From Plantactinospora sp. BC1 (GTDB lineage Bacteria > Actinomycetota > Actinomycetes > Mycobacteriales > Micromonosporaceae): a stretch of DNA of 64,000 nt. The first letter of the stretch is position 1; each line of letters starts with the position of its first letter. The notes beneath the pieces are model-generated. The model was given only the letters and a program-made list of their open reading frames with translations, had not been told where the DNA came from and searched no databases. The translations under genes were made by a program, and so were the position numbers. This document shows positions 10,679 through 19,376 of the stretch, in pieces. Location of the stretch: NCBI RefSeq assembly GCF_003030345.1, contig NZ_CP028158.1, positions 2,914,001 to 2,978,000 of the forward strand, written 5' to 3'.

Positions 10679-12988
10679 TCAGGAGCGGTAACCGGCGGAG
10701 CGGTATTCATAGTCAAGGTTGTCGGCCCGCTCGTCGGGGTCGCGGCTGAAGTCCCAGCCTCCGGCGGCCTCCCGGCCCGGCCGGCCACCCACGGCGTAGC
10801 CGCCGATCTCCTGGCCGCGCCGCCAGCCCCGGAAGTAGCCGGTGGTGTGCTCGGCGATCCGGGCAGCGTCACGGACGATCCGCAGCGGGCGCTCGTCCCG
10901 CAGCGGCGAACCGGGCACCAGGTTGGCCTGCGGCACCCGCTTGGGCAGGCCGGCATTGGTCGAGGCGCCGACCGAGGGCCGGGACGCCTGCTCGGCGGCC
11001 CGCCAACCGCTGTCGGCGGTCGACGACCACTCCACCTCGCTCTCCTCGGGGTGACCGGTGAACCAGGCGGACCTGGCCGCCGCGAAGATCAGCAGGTCGC
11101 CGTCACCCTCGTCGGAGACCGGGGGCGTGCTCGGCTCGGTATTGCGGCGGGGCAGGGCCGATCCGGCCCGGGCCGCCGGCTCCTCCCGGTCCACCAGGCG
11201 CAGCGGCGGGTTGTCGGCGGGCAGACCGTTGTGCAGGGGCCGGTCGGCCAGCGGCGACGGCTCGACGAGGCGCAGCGTCGGCGGCTCGGGGGGCAGGTCG
11301 TCCGCCTGCCACGGCGGGGTCACCCGCCCGTCGGCGGGCGCCGCGCTGACCGGGGCGTCCCGCTCGCCGGACTGCCCGCCCGGGTAGCCGGGGTATCCCG
11401 ACCCGGCCGCCCGGTCGTCCTGCTCGTCGCCCGAGTTGACCAGCGGCCAGTTGGCCCGGGAACCGGGCGGTGCCGTCGGCTCGGGCCGGGCCGCCGGCAC
11501 CGACACGGTCAGGCCGGCGGCGGAGATCGTGCCCGGACGCGTCGAGCTGTCCCCGTTGGTCTTCGGTCGGGGCGTGATCGGCGTCGGCCGCCGCTCGTTG
11601 CGGGCGCTGTTGATGGCGGCGGTGGTCAGGGTGGCCCGGAAGGGTTCGCCGGCCTCGGCGGGCGGGATCGACCCGCGCTGCGTCGGTGGGATCGGCGTCA
11701 TCCCGGGCGGCGGAGGCGGCGGCGCGGAGACCGGCCGGTTCGCCATCGTGTCGGCCTGGTAGGCCGGCGGCGCGGAGGAGGGCGCCGCCGAGCGCGGTTC
11801 CCGGGGCGGTCCGGAGACCGGCACGACCGGCATCGAGAGCGTGGCGGCCGGCGACAGCGGCGGCGCGGAGGAGGGGGTGACCGGTGGCGGGGCCATCGGT
11901 GGCGGTGCGACCGGTGCCGGAGCGACCGGCGGCGGCCCCATCGGCTGCGGGCTGGCCGGCCCGGTGCCGGCCGCCGCCGGCTGGTGCCGGTTGCGCCGAC
12001 CCGAGCTGGGCACCGGCTCCCGCACCGGCAGCCCGGTGCCGGCCGGCACCGGTGCGTCACCGACGCTGCGCCGCCCGGCCCGCCGGCTCGGAGCCGGCGT
12101 GCTGACGACCCGGGCGGTCAGGGTGGCGACCAGCGCGTCGCAGCCGGCGTCGCAGGCGCGTACGGCCGCCACGGCCTGTCGTACGGTCTCCGCCGCCGCA
12201 GAGGTGAGGGCCTTGTTGGCGGCGCCCCGTCGAGGGGTCTCCGCGATGGCGACCCGGAGCGCGGTGACCGCGTCGGTGATGACGTCGGCCTCGGCCACAC
12301 CGTCGGCGGCGAGATGGGCGGCGATGGCGTCGGTGGCGACCGAGGTGTCCCGGCCACGTGCGGCGGTGCCGCCGAGCATGCCCGGCTCGGGCAGCGCGTC
12401 GAGTACGGCCAGCGAGACCGGCTCGGCCGGGTCCGGGTACGCCCGCAGCGCGGCCGGGTAGAGCTCGCGCAGCACCTCGCGCAGGGCCACGGCGGCGGCG
12501 TGCCGGCCGTTGGCGAGCGCGGCGTGCGCGGCGAGTACCGGCTTGAAGCTGACGAGTTCGCGCGGCGGCGGCAGGGTGGCCGCGGAGAGCGCGCCGGCCT
12601 GCAACGCCCGGGCCAGCCCGACGGCGCGCCGCTCGGCCGGGGCGGATTCCCGCTCCTCGGCCGACTCGTCGTCGGCGAAGCGTTCGGCGAAGTCGTCGAC
12701 GGCGTCGTCGTCGGCGATGACCAGTGGACGCCCGGCCGCGCTCAGCAGCGAGGTGACCAGGTGGTCGTCGCTGTCCGCCGCGACGGCCACGCCACTCGGC
12801 CCGCTGCCCCGTTCGACGAGCACCGCGCCGAGCTGGGCGTAGCCAGCCGGGTCATCGGTGATCTCGCAGACGTGGAGCAGTCTGCCTGCGTCGTCGACCA
12901 CTGCGGAGGTCAGCGTCGCGCCGGCCGGAGCCGGCCGACCCGTCGCGTCCGCAGAGGCCAGACCGCAGTACACCCGCACGAGCGCCAC
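10679..12988 (-). CDS. IS110-transposase-like domain fused to a CvnA-like C-terminal tail
   Basis: Product of about 769 residues. The first ~240 resemble the N-terminal RuvC-like half of IS110-family transposases: a short VRVYCGLASAD start, VVDDAGRLLHVCEITDDP, then LREVLRELYPAALRAYPDP and SLAVLDALPEPGM, matching the IS110 pattern around the end of that domain. The IS110 C-terminal Transposase_20 half is absent; a Pro-rich linker replaces it. The last ~90 residues mirror CvnA: SAWF, ADSGWRAA, GLPKRVPQANLVPG and a final YFRGWRRGQ. Start GTG 12988 follows ggaggagga at 12996-13004 with 7-nt spacing; the frame stays open to 13102. This is probably a domesticated regulatory protein rather than an active transposase. 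Confidence 0.7.
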   Translation of the reverse strand: MALVRVYCGLASADATGRPAPAGATLTSAVVDDAGRLLHVCEITDDPAGYAQLGAVLVERGSGPSGVAVAADSDDHLVTSLLSAAGRPLVIADDDAVDDFAERFADDESAEERESAPAERRAVGLARALQAGALSAATLPPPRELVSFKPVLAAHAALANGRHAAAVALREVLRELYPAALRAYPDPAEPVSLAVLDALPEPGMLGGTAARGRDTSVATDAIAAHLAADGVAEADVITDAVTALRVAIAETPRRGAANKALTSAAAETVRQAVAAVRACDAGCDALVATLTARVVSTPAPSRRAGRRSVGDAPVPAGTGLPVREPVPSSGRRNRHQPAAAGTGPASPQPMGPPPVAPAPVAPPPMAPPPVTPSSAPPLSPAATLSMPVVPVSGPPREPRSAAPSSAPPAYQADTMANRPVSAPPPPPPGMTPIPPTQRGSIPPAEAGEPFRATLTTAAINSARNERRPTPITPRPKTNGDSSTRPGTISAAGLTVSVPAARPEPTAPPGSRANWPLVNSGDEQDDRAAGSGYPGYPGGQSGERDAPVSAAPADGRVTPPWQADDLPPEPPTLRLVEPSPLADRPLHNGLPADNPPLRLVDREEPAARAGSALPRRNTEPSTPPVSDEGDGDLLIFAAARSAWFTGHPEESEVEWSSTADSGWRAAEQASRPSVGASTNAGLPKRVPQANLVPGSPLRDERPLRIVRDAARIAEHTTGYFRGWRRGQEIGGYAVGGRPGREAAGGWDFSRDPDERADNLDYEYRSAGYRS

Positions 12989-13050
12989 GGCGTCGTCCTC
13001 CTCCCGAGACACAAGTGGTGTGCCAAAGACTGATGCTCCCTGGTGAGGGG

Positions 13051-14034
13051 TCAGTCGCGCCAGTCCACGGCGGCAGAGATCTTGCCGATAATCGTGCGCC
13101 ACCCGAGACTTGCGGTTTGTGCCCCGATTTTCTTGAGTCGCCGCCGACCCCGGAATCCGCCGAGGCCGCCGGCCACGGTGGCCCGGAGCGCCTCGTCGAG
13201 GTCGTCCAGGCTGGAGCCGGGTGACAGCATATCCAGTACGGCCGGCAGCCGGAGCGCGTAGGCCAGGTCGCGGGCCACCTCACCTGCCTCGATGAGCAGC
13301 GTCGAGTCCCAGACGTCGTGCCCGCCGCGGAGGTTCTCCACCACGAGGTCGAGCTCGTAGGAGTCCTCGTCCAGCGGGGCGACGTCGGCCGGCGTGATCC
13401 GCTCGACGAGCTGGTCCCAGGTGTCCAGGTCGGCCAGATCGTGCGGCGCGCCGGACCGGACGAATGTGACGAGAGCCTCAGGGCTCTTGAAGAGCAGCAG
13501 CTTCCCCCGGTACGTGAGGAAGGCCGGCACCTCCTCGCCCTCGTCCTCCTCCTCGGCCTCCGTCTCGGCCGCCTCGGCGTCGGGGTCGGCGGCCCCGGAC
13601 TTGCCGTCCCGCTCCGCCTCCTCCTTCTCCGCCTCGGCGAACTGGTCGGCGACCTCCTCGTCGAGGATCACGACGGTCTCGTCGTCGTCCTCGTCCTCGT
13701 CGACCTCGGCCCGCCGGGACCGGCTGGCGAAGAGGTCGTCGTGCTCCCGGTCCTCGATGTCGGTCAGAGTCAGTTCGCTGGCCGGGCGGTACGCCCGCAG
13801 GGTGAAGCCGGAGCCCGAGGGGAGGGCGATCTCGACCGGGTCGATCCGGACCTCTTCCCACAGCGAACGGTCCGCCGTGCCGGACGTCGCCGGGGCGTCG
13901 CCGGTGCCGGCGGTGTCGTCGCTGCTTTCCGAGGAGCCGGCGTCGATCTGCCCGGGGTCGACAGCCCCGTCGCTTCCGACGGGCTCGTTTCCGGGCTCGT
14001 CGGTTTCGGGCCGGTGGGACGACTGGCGGGCCAC
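13051..14034 (-). CDS. conserved acidic protein of unknown function
   Basis: Product of 327 residues. A disordered N-terminus is followed by a very acidic central block (many Asp/Glu runs, for example EDEDDDETVVILDEE). The ordered C-terminal half contains AFLTYRGKLLLFKSPEALV and DLADLDTWDQLVERI, then a basic RGRRRLKKIG end. I recognise the pattern as a conserved actinobacterial hypothetical but not its function. GTG at 14034 is chosen because GGAGGT ends 4 nt upstream; the frame continues to 14109. It is the first gene of a probable two-gene unit with the IS110-like/CvnA-tail gene 62 bp downstream. No membrane segment is seen. Confidence 0.65.
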   Translation of the reverse strand: MARQSSHRPETDEPGNEPVGSDGAVDPGQIDAGSSESSDDTAGTGDAPATSGTADRSLWEEVRIDPVEIALPSGSGFTLRAYRPASELTLTDIEDREHDDLFASRSRRAEVDEDEDDDETVVILDEEVADQFAEAEKEEAERDGKSGAADPDAEAAETEAEEEDEGEEVPAFLTYRGKLLLFKSPEALVTFVRSGAPHDLADLDTWDQLVERITPADVAPLDEDSYELDLVVENLRGGHDVWDSTLLIEAGEVARDLAYALRLPAVLDMLSPGSSLDDLDEALRATVAGGLGGFRGRRRLKKIGAQTASLGWRTIIGKISAAVDWRD

Positions 14035-14170
14035 GCTGACCTCCGTGTGCGCTCGATGTGGGCACCCGACCCGGCGAGGGTGCCGGCGGATCGGTGACTC
14101 TGCGCACACACCCTAGTAGGCCGGCGGCGGGCGTGGATGCCGGCACCCCGTTGGACTTCGCCGCATATAT

Positions 14171-14184
14171 TAGTAGGCTTACTA
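14171..14184. promoter_or_regulatory. candidate PadR operator overlapping the promoter
   Basis: Inverted repeat TAGTA-ggct-TACTA just upstream of the padR ATG at 14188 and next to an A/T-rich cgcatatatt that could be the -10 region. A transcript starting here would be almost leaderless. The position suggests autoregulation; the motif does not match the classical PadR ATGT-N8-ACAT consensus. Confidence 0.5.
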
Positions 14185-14187
14185 CCT

Positions 14188-14529
14188 ATGAACGCCCAGG
14201 CGCTGCACGGCCATCTCGATGCGCTGCTGCTCGCGGTGCTTGAGCGGGGGGCGCTGCACGGCTACGCGATCATCGAGGCGCTCCGGGCCCGCAGCGGCGG
14301 CGTGCTCGATCTGCCAACCGGGACCATCTATCCGGCGCTGCGCCGGTTGGAGCGGGCCGGCTACGTCAGCAGCGCCTGGAGCACGGTCAACGGCCGCGAG
14401 CGCCGGACCTACGAGTTGACCGGTGCCGGGCAGCGTGCCCTGGCGGGTGAGCGGACGAGCTGGCAGGAGTTCAGTTCGACGGTGGGGCAGTTCCTCGGCG
14501 GAGCACCCACCCCCGGCGCACCCGCCTGA
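14188..14529 (+). CDS. PadR family transcriptional regulator
   Basis: Product of 113 residues with a winged-helix PadR fold: ALLLAVLERGALHGYAIIEA, TGTIYPALRRLERAGYV (recognition helix and wing), and GRERRTYELTGAGQRALAGE. PadR proteins usually repress an efflux or detoxification gene and lose DNA binding on contact with a ligand. The ATG at 14188 lies beside an inverted repeat, and no strong Shine-Dalgarno is present, so translation may be leaderless. It is convergent with cydC, so its target is not obvious; a neighbouring exporter is possible but unproven. Confidence 0.9.
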   Translation: MNAQALHGHLDALLLAVLERGALHGYAIIEALRARSGGVLDLPTGTIYPALRRLERAGYVSSAWSTVNGRERRTYELTGAGQRALAGERTSWQEFSSTVGQFLGGAPTPGAPA

Positions 14530-14545
14530 GGCGTCCGCGCCGGGC

Positions 14546-16333
14546 TCAGCCGCCGAGCGCCAGATAGTCCCGTTCCGCGCCGGTCTGGCGTAGCCACTGG
14601 TCGCGGTACCAGCCCGGTCGGTCGACGAGTTCGGCGTGGCTGCCCCGGTCGACGATCCGCCCCTGGTCGAGGACGACGACCTCGTCGTACCTGTCCACAC
14701 CGGACAGTCGGTGCGTCACGAGTACCACGGTGCGGTCCGGGCCGGCGTACGCGGTCGCCGAGCCGAGCACCGCGTCGGCAGCCGTGGGGTCGAGACCCTC
14801 GGTCGGCTCGTCCAGCACCAGGATTCCGGCCGGGGCGGCGAGCAGGGCCCGGGCCAGCAGCAGCCGCTGACGTTGCCCGCCGGAGAGCTGACCGCCGTCC
14901 TCGCCCACCATCGTGTCCCAGCCGGCGGGCTGCTGGCGTACCCAGTCCAGCAGGCCCGCCGCCGAGGCCGCGCGGACCAGGTCCTCGTCGGTCCCGCCGG
15001 TCGGGTCGTCGCCGGTCCGGCCGAGCAGGAGGTTCTCCCGGACGGTGGCGTGGAAGACGTGTGCCTCGGCGAGGAGCCCGCCGACGATCCGGGGCAGCCG
15101 CTCGACGGGGAGGTCGGGCAGGTCGACGCCGTTCAGCAGAACCCGGCCGTGGTCCGGCCGGACCATCCCGGTCAGCACGGCGAGCAGGCTGCTCTTGCCG
15201 GCACCGCTCGGACCGACGACGGCGATCCGGCTCCCCGCCGGAAGGTCGAGGCTCACCCCGTCGAGCGCGGGCGGGCCCGGGCGACGGTACCGCAGGCTCA
15301 CCCCCTCGACCCGGCAGTGCCAGCGTCGGGCCACCCGCGCCGTCCCGGAGCCGTCACCGGACCCGACGCCCGGGGTCGCCGCCGACTCCGCCGGGGCGTC
15401 CACCAGCAGGTCGGCCACCCGGGTCAGGCCGGCGCGCAGCCGGGTCCAGTGCCGGGCCGCGCCGACCAGCGCCAGGGCCGCCTCGACGGCGGCGAGCGTG
15501 CCGACCGCGAGGACCCCGACGAGTACCCCGGAGACGCCCGCCCGCAACGCCACGGTCAGTACGGCGGCGCTGGTCGCACCGGCCACCAGTACTCCGAGAC
15601 CGTCGACGGCCCAGCCCAGCGCCGCCGTCCGGCGCTCCAGCCCGGCGAGTTCGCGGGCCCGGGCGTCCGCCCGGTCCAGCGCCGCTCCGGTCGCGCCGAA
15701 CGCGGCCAGGTCGGCGGCGCCGGCGGTCAGGTCCACCGCGTCCCCGGCGAGCGCGCCGCGCAACGGCGCCACCCGGTGGGCGGTACGCCGGGTGAGCACC
15801 GCCGCCAGCGCCGGGAGCACGACTCCGGCCAGCAGCAGCCCGCCGGCCAGCGCCAGCCCGGCGAGCGGGGCGACGGCGGAGGCGCCGAGCACGGCGAGCA
15901 GGCCCACGAGGCTGGCCGCCGCCCCCGGGACCAGCACCCGGAGCAGCAGGTCCTGCACCGCCTCGACGTCCGAGACGAGCCGGCTGAGCAGGTCCGCGGA
16001 GCGCTGCGGGGCGGCGGTGCGCCGGGCCGCCAGCGCGGCGAAGACCCGGGCCCGAACCTCGGTGACGACCCGCAGCGCGGCGTCGTGCCCGGCCAGCCGC
16101 TCGGTGTAGCGCAGCACGCCCCGGCCGATCGCCAGGGCCCGTACCGCGACGATCGCCACGGTGAGGGTGTCCAGCGGGGGTCGGCCGGCGGCGCTGACCA
16201 GGAGCCAGGTCGCGGTCGCCAGCAGGGCCAGCCCGGCGAGTTCGGTACCGGCGGCGAGCAGGCCGGCGCCGAGCAGCCGACCGAGGTACGGGCGGGCCAG
16301 CCGCCAGACGGTCCGTTCGGGACGCAGTCTCAC
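14546..16333 (-). CDS. cydC: thiol reductant ABC exporter subunit CydC
   Basis: Product of 595 residues: an N-terminal transmembrane domain (about 1-310) and a C-terminal ATPase. Walker A is GPSGAGKSSLLAVL, the signature LSGGQRQRLLLARALL and Walker B ILVLDEPTEGL. CydDC exports cysteine and glutathione or handles haem, and is needed to assemble cytochrome bd (family knowledge). GTG at 16333 overlaps the cydD stop as GTGA, so the two are translationally coupled. An open frame runs past this start to 17551 but that part is antisense-like noise overlapping cydD. No cydAB is present in the window. Confidence 0.92.
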   Translation of the reverse strand: MRLRPERTVWRLARPYLGRLLGAGLLAAGTELAGLALLATATWLLVSAAGRPPLDTLTVAIVAVRALAIGRGVLRYTERLAGHDAALRVVTEVRARVFAALAARRTAAPQRSADLLSRLVSDVEAVQDLLLRVLVPGAAASLVGLLAVLGASAVAPLAGLALAGGLLLAGVVLPALAAVLTRRTAHRVAPLRGALAGDAVDLTAGAADLAAFGATGAALDRADARARELAGLERRTAALGWAVDGLGVLVAGATSAAVLTVALRAGVSGVLVGVLAVGTLAAVEAALALVGAARHWTRLRAGLTRVADLLVDAPAESAATPGVGSGDGSGTARVARRWHCRVEGVSLRYRRPGPPALDGVSLDLPAGSRIAVVGPSGAGKSSLLAVLTGMVRPDHGRVLLNGVDLPDLPVERLPRIVGGLLAEAHVFHATVRENLLLGRTGDDPTGGTDEDLVRAASAAGLLDWVRQQPAGWDTMVGEDGGQLSGGQRQRLLLARALLAAPAGILVLDEPTEGLDPTAADAVLGSATAYAGPDRTVVLVTHRLSGVDRYDEVVVLDQGRIVDRGSHAELVDRPGWYRDQWLRQTGAERDYLALGG

Positions 16334-18375
16334 GCCACCACCTCCCGGGGCAGCGCCGCGACCGGCTCCTGCTCGGTCACCCGTCCGTCCTCGACCCGGA
16401 AGACCCGGTCCGCCTCGGCCAGCAGCGTCGGGCGGTGCGCCACCAGCAGGGCCGTACGGCCGGCGACCAGCCGTCGGGTGGCCGCGAGTACGGCCGCCTC
16501 GGAACCGGCGTCGAGCCGGGCGGTGGGCTCGTCGAGCAGCACGATCGGGGCGTCCCGGAGGAAGGCCCGGGCCAGCGCCACCCGCTGCCGCTGCCCGCTG
16601 GAGAGCCCGTGGCCGCGCTCGCCGAGCCGGGTGTCGAGACCGTCGGGGAGGTCGGCGACCACCTCGGTCAGGTCGGCGGCCCGGACCGCGTCCCGGACCG
16701 CCCCGATCGGCGCGTCCGGTGCGCCGAGCCGGATGTTGTCGGCCAGCGAGGTGCCGAACAGGTGGGCCCGCTGCGGTACCCAGGCCAGTTGCCGGCGCCA
16801 CCCGGCCAGGTCCAGCGTCGCCAGGTCGGTACCGCCGACTGTGATCCGCCCGCTGCTGGGGGTGACGAATCCGAGCAGCAGGTTCAGCAGGGTGCTCTTG
16901 CCGGCGCCGCTCGGTCCGACGACCGCGATCCGTTCGCCGGGCCGGATGGTGAGGGTGACGTCCCGCAGCGCGATGCCGCGCTGGTATTCCACGGTCACGG
17001 ACTCGAACCTGATCTCGCCGTGCCGGGCGTGCTCGCTCTGTCCGCCGTGCCCGCCGTGCCCGCCGGGCGTGGGTGGGTGTTCGCCGTCCCGGCCGCCCGG
17101 GTCGCCGGTGCGCACGGCGGCCGGCGCGGCCGGAGCCCGGGCGGCGGTGCTGCCGGCGGGCGGCTCGGGGCCGAGCAGGGTCAGCGCCTCGTCCAGCGCG
17201 GTCAGTCCCTCCTGGCTGGCGTGGAACTGGCTGCCGGCGGCGCGCAGCGGCAGGAACGCCTCGGGGGCGAGCAGCAGCACCAGCAGCGCGGTCTGCAGGG
17301 CGAGCCCGCCGCCGAGCAGCCGCAGGCCGACCGGCACCGCGACCAGGGCGACCGAGAGGGTGGCGACCAGTTCGAGTACCAGCGCGGAGAGGAAGGCGAT
17401 CCGCAGCGTCCGCATCGTCGCGCGGCGGTGCCGGTCGGCCATCCGGCGTACCACGGCCACCTGGGCGGGGGCCCGGCCGAACAGGTGCAGGGTGGGCAGC
17501 CCGCGCAGCATGTCCAGGAAGTGGCCGCCGAGCAGTGCCAGCCGGCGCCACTGGCGTTCGGTGGCGGCCTGGGCCTGCCAGCCGAGCAGCGCTCCGAAGA
17601 TCGGGACCAGCGGCAGGGTCGCCGCGATCACCAGGGCGGAACTCCAGTCGGCGAGGAACAGCCGGGCCAGTACGGCCAGCGGCACCGTGATGCTCAGCAC
17701 GAGCTGCGGCAGGTAGCCGGTGAAGTACGCGTCCAGCGCGTCCAAACCGCGCCCGGCCAGGGTGGCGAGCTGACCGCCGCGCTGCCCGGAGAGCCAGGCG
17801 GGTCCGCGCCGGTCGACGGCGGCGAGCAGGTCGGCCCGGAGGCTGGCCTTGACCGTGGCGGCGGTCCGGGCCGCCAGGGTGCCCTGCGCCCAGAGCAGGG
17901 CCGCCCGGCCGGCCACACTGGCCAGGAAGCCGGCCAGCGCGGCCCGGTCGAGGTGCCCGCCGGCCGCCTCGGCCAGCACGATGGCGAGGGTGGTGGCCTG
18001 GGCGATGACGAGTCCGGCGGCGACGACGCCGAGCACGCCGAGCAGTCCGAGCTGACGCCGTGCGCCGGGCACCCGGCGCAGCAGGCGGGGATCGAACGGG
18101 CGGCGACTCACCGCCGCACCGGAAGGCCGGCGATCGGCCGCAGCGGGAGGCTGGCGATCGGCGGGGCCGGGAGGCTGGCGATCGGCCGCAGCGGGAGGCC
18201 GGCGATCGGCCGGGCCGGGTGGACCTGCGCGCCGCCCGGCACCGGCGTCCGCGGCGCTGCCGGCGGCGGGGGCGATGCCGGGGTGGGTGCCGGGACCGGC
18301 GACGGTGGGAACCGGGGCGATGCCGGCGGCATCACCCCGTCCGTCCGGCGTGGCCGGCGACCGTCGAAGACCCAT
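16330..18375 (-). CDS. cydD: thiol reductant ABC exporter subunit CydD
   Basis: Product of 681 residues. The conserved ABC half-transporter begins around residue 89 (RPFDPRLLRRVPGARRQL). It has a six-helix membrane domain, then Walker A GPSGAGKSTLLNLL, signature LSSGQRQRVALARAFL and Walker B IVLLDEPTARL. Residues 1-88 are a Pro/Ala/Asp-rich extension built partly from a 24-bp DNA repeat. A GTG at 18111 directly before the conserved part is an alternative start but lacks a ribosome binding site. It forms a heterodimer with CydC. A BlaI-type operator overlaps the likely -10 box, so repression by the adjacent BlaI protein is expected. Confidence 0.9.
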   Translation of the reverse strand: MGLRRSPATPDGRGDAAGIAPVPTVAGPGTHPGIAPAAGSAADAGAGRRAGPPGPADRRPPAAADRQPPGPADRQPPAAADRRPSGAAVSRRPFDPRLLRRVPGARRQLGLLGVLGVVAAGLVIAQATTLAIVLAEAAGGHLDRAALAGFLASVAGRAALLWAQGTLAARTAATVKASLRADLLAAVDRRGPAWLSGQRGGQLATLAGRGLDALDAYFTGYLPQLVLSITVPLAVLARLFLADWSSALVIAATLPLVPIFGALLGWQAQAATERQWRRLALLGGHFLDMLRGLPTLHLFGRAPAQVAVVRRMADRHRRATMRTLRIAFLSALVLELVATLSVALVAVPVGLRLLGGGLALQTALLVLLLAPEAFLPLRAAGSQFHASQEGLTALDEALTLLGPEPPAGSTAARAPAAPAAVRTGDPGGRDGEHPPTPGGHGGHGGQSEHARHGEIRFESVTVEYQRGIALRDVTLTIRPGERIAVVGPSGAGKSTLLNLLLGFVTPSSGRITVGGTDLATLDLAGWRRQLAWVPQRAHLFGTSLADNIRLGAPDAPIGAVRDAVRAADLTEVVADLPDGLDTRLGERGHGLSSGQRQRVALARAFLRDAPIVLLDEPTARLDAGSEAAVLAATRRLVAGRTALLVAHRPTLLAEADRVFRVEDGRVTEQEPVAALPREVVA
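18123..18218. repeat. 24-bp tandem repeat (4 copies) in the cydD 5' region
   Basis: Four 24-bp units (core ggcgatcggc, alternating with cgcagcgg or ggggccgg) encode ADRQPP- and ADRRPP-type peptides in the N-terminal extension of CydD. The even length keeps the frame if copy number varies. Confidence 0.85.
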
Positions 18376-18418
18376 TTCCCACGCATCTTTTCGGGCAGCT
18401 TCCGTGACAGGGCCAGTT

Positions 18419-18435
18419 TACTACGAGATGTAGTA
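18419..18435. promoter_or_regulatory. BlaI-type operator at the cydDC promoter
   Basis: Perfect palindrome TACTAC-gagat-GTAGTA, the form expected for BlaI/MecI-family operators, placed 44 bp upstream of the cydD start. On the minus strand it runs into TAGTAAACT, a plausible -10 box, so bound repressor would block transcription. A near-identical palindrome lies upstream of blaI. Confidence 0.85.
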
Positions 18436-18448
18436 GATGCCCGACGAC

Positions 18449-19372
18449 TCAGTGCAGGAACAGCGACACCGGCAGGGTGACCAGGGCCGTCGCCAGCGCC
18501 AGCGCGGTCGCGCCGGGCAGCCGGCCCGGTCGGCGTACCTCCAGCAGGCGCTGCACCCGGGCGTCGAGTTCACCGTCGGCGACCCCGAGCGCACCGGCCG
18601 GGGTGACCCGGGCACCCGCGCTGGCGAACCGCAGCAGCGCGGCGGCGAGCGGGCCGTCGGCGTGCAGCCGCCGGGCCTTGTCGTCGGCCCGCATCTCCAC
18701 CAGCAGGGCGACGGCGTCGTGTGCCGCGCGTACCCAGCCGACGCCGGGTAGTGCCCGGCAGAGCGCGGTGAAGGGAAGCAGCACCAGGTCGTGCCGCTCG
18801 TCGGCGTGCGCCCGCTCGTGGCTGAGTACGGCCGCGAGCTGCGCCCGGTCGAGCAGGCTCAGGGTGCCGGCGCTGACCACCACCTGCGGGCGTACCCCGG
18901 GCAGGCAGTACGCGGCCGCGCTGGGGTGGTCGAGCACGAGTGCGCCGGGGGCGGCCGGGTCGTCCCGGGCCACCAGGGTCAGCAGGTCCCGGTGCCGGCG
19001 CTGGGCGCGCAGCGCGCCGAGCAGGCTCCGCGCCGTCGAGCCGAGCAGCACCGCCGCCACCCCCAGCCCGATGCCGACCAGGCCGAGATGGGTCACCCCC
19101 AGGCCGGGCGGCAGGTCGCCACCGCCGAAGAGGTCACCGGCGAGCGAGCGCAGTGCGGAACCGGTGCCCTGGCCGTACGGGGCGAGCCCGAGCGAGATCG
19201 GCAGCCCGATCGCGGAGAGCCCCAGCGCCAGCCCGACGAACTGCCAGCAGACGATCGCGACCCGGGGACTGTGCCACGCCCACCCCGCGCCGAGCCGGCC
19301 GGAACGGGCCAGCACCTGGGCGGCGAGATAGCAGGCCAGCACGGCGAGCGCGAAGTGCGCGGCGTAGAGCAT
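18449..19372 (-). CDS. M56 family (BlaR1-like) membrane metallopeptidase
   Basis: Product of 307 residues. Membrane helices lie at the N-terminus (LYAAHFALAVLACYLAAQVL), around 45-70 and 95-120, and at the C-terminus. The zinc protease motif is HERAH (VLSHERAHADERHD), with a downstream glutamate in VEMRADDKA. M56 proteins paired with BlaI cleave or otherwise inactivate the repressor on signal. The penicillin-binding sensor domain of true BlaR1 is absent, so the inducing signal is unlikely to be direct beta-lactam acylation. It starts 4 bp after the blaI stop, forming an operon, and is followed by the cydDC operator. Confidence 0.9.
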   Translation of the reverse strand: MLYAAHFALAVLACYLAAQVLARSGRLGAGWAWHSPRVAIVCWQFVGLALGLSAIGLPISLGLAPYGQGTGSALRSLAGDLFGGGDLPPGLGVTHLGLVGIGLGVAAVLLGSTARSLLGALRAQRRHRDLLTLVARDDPAAPGALVLDHPSAAAYCLPGVRPQVVVSAGTLSLLDRAQLAAVLSHERAHADERHDLVLLPFTALCRALPGVGWVRAAHDAVALLVEMRADDKARRLHADGPLAAALLRFASAGARVTPAGALGVADGELDARVQRLLEVRRPGRLPGATALALATALVTLPVSLFLH

Positions 19373-19376
19373 CGGC

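Noticed and set aside
14171-14186. TAGTAGGCTTACTAC before the first padR as a third BlaI box
   Set aside because: The half-sites are in the opposite arrangement and spacing to TACTAC-N5-GTAGTA, so it was kept only as a possible PadR site.
14546-17551. 1001-codon frame suggesting a giant CydC fusion
   Set aside because: The upstream 406 residues are an Arg/Pro-rich shadow of cydD; the GTGA overlap at 16333 gives the true start.
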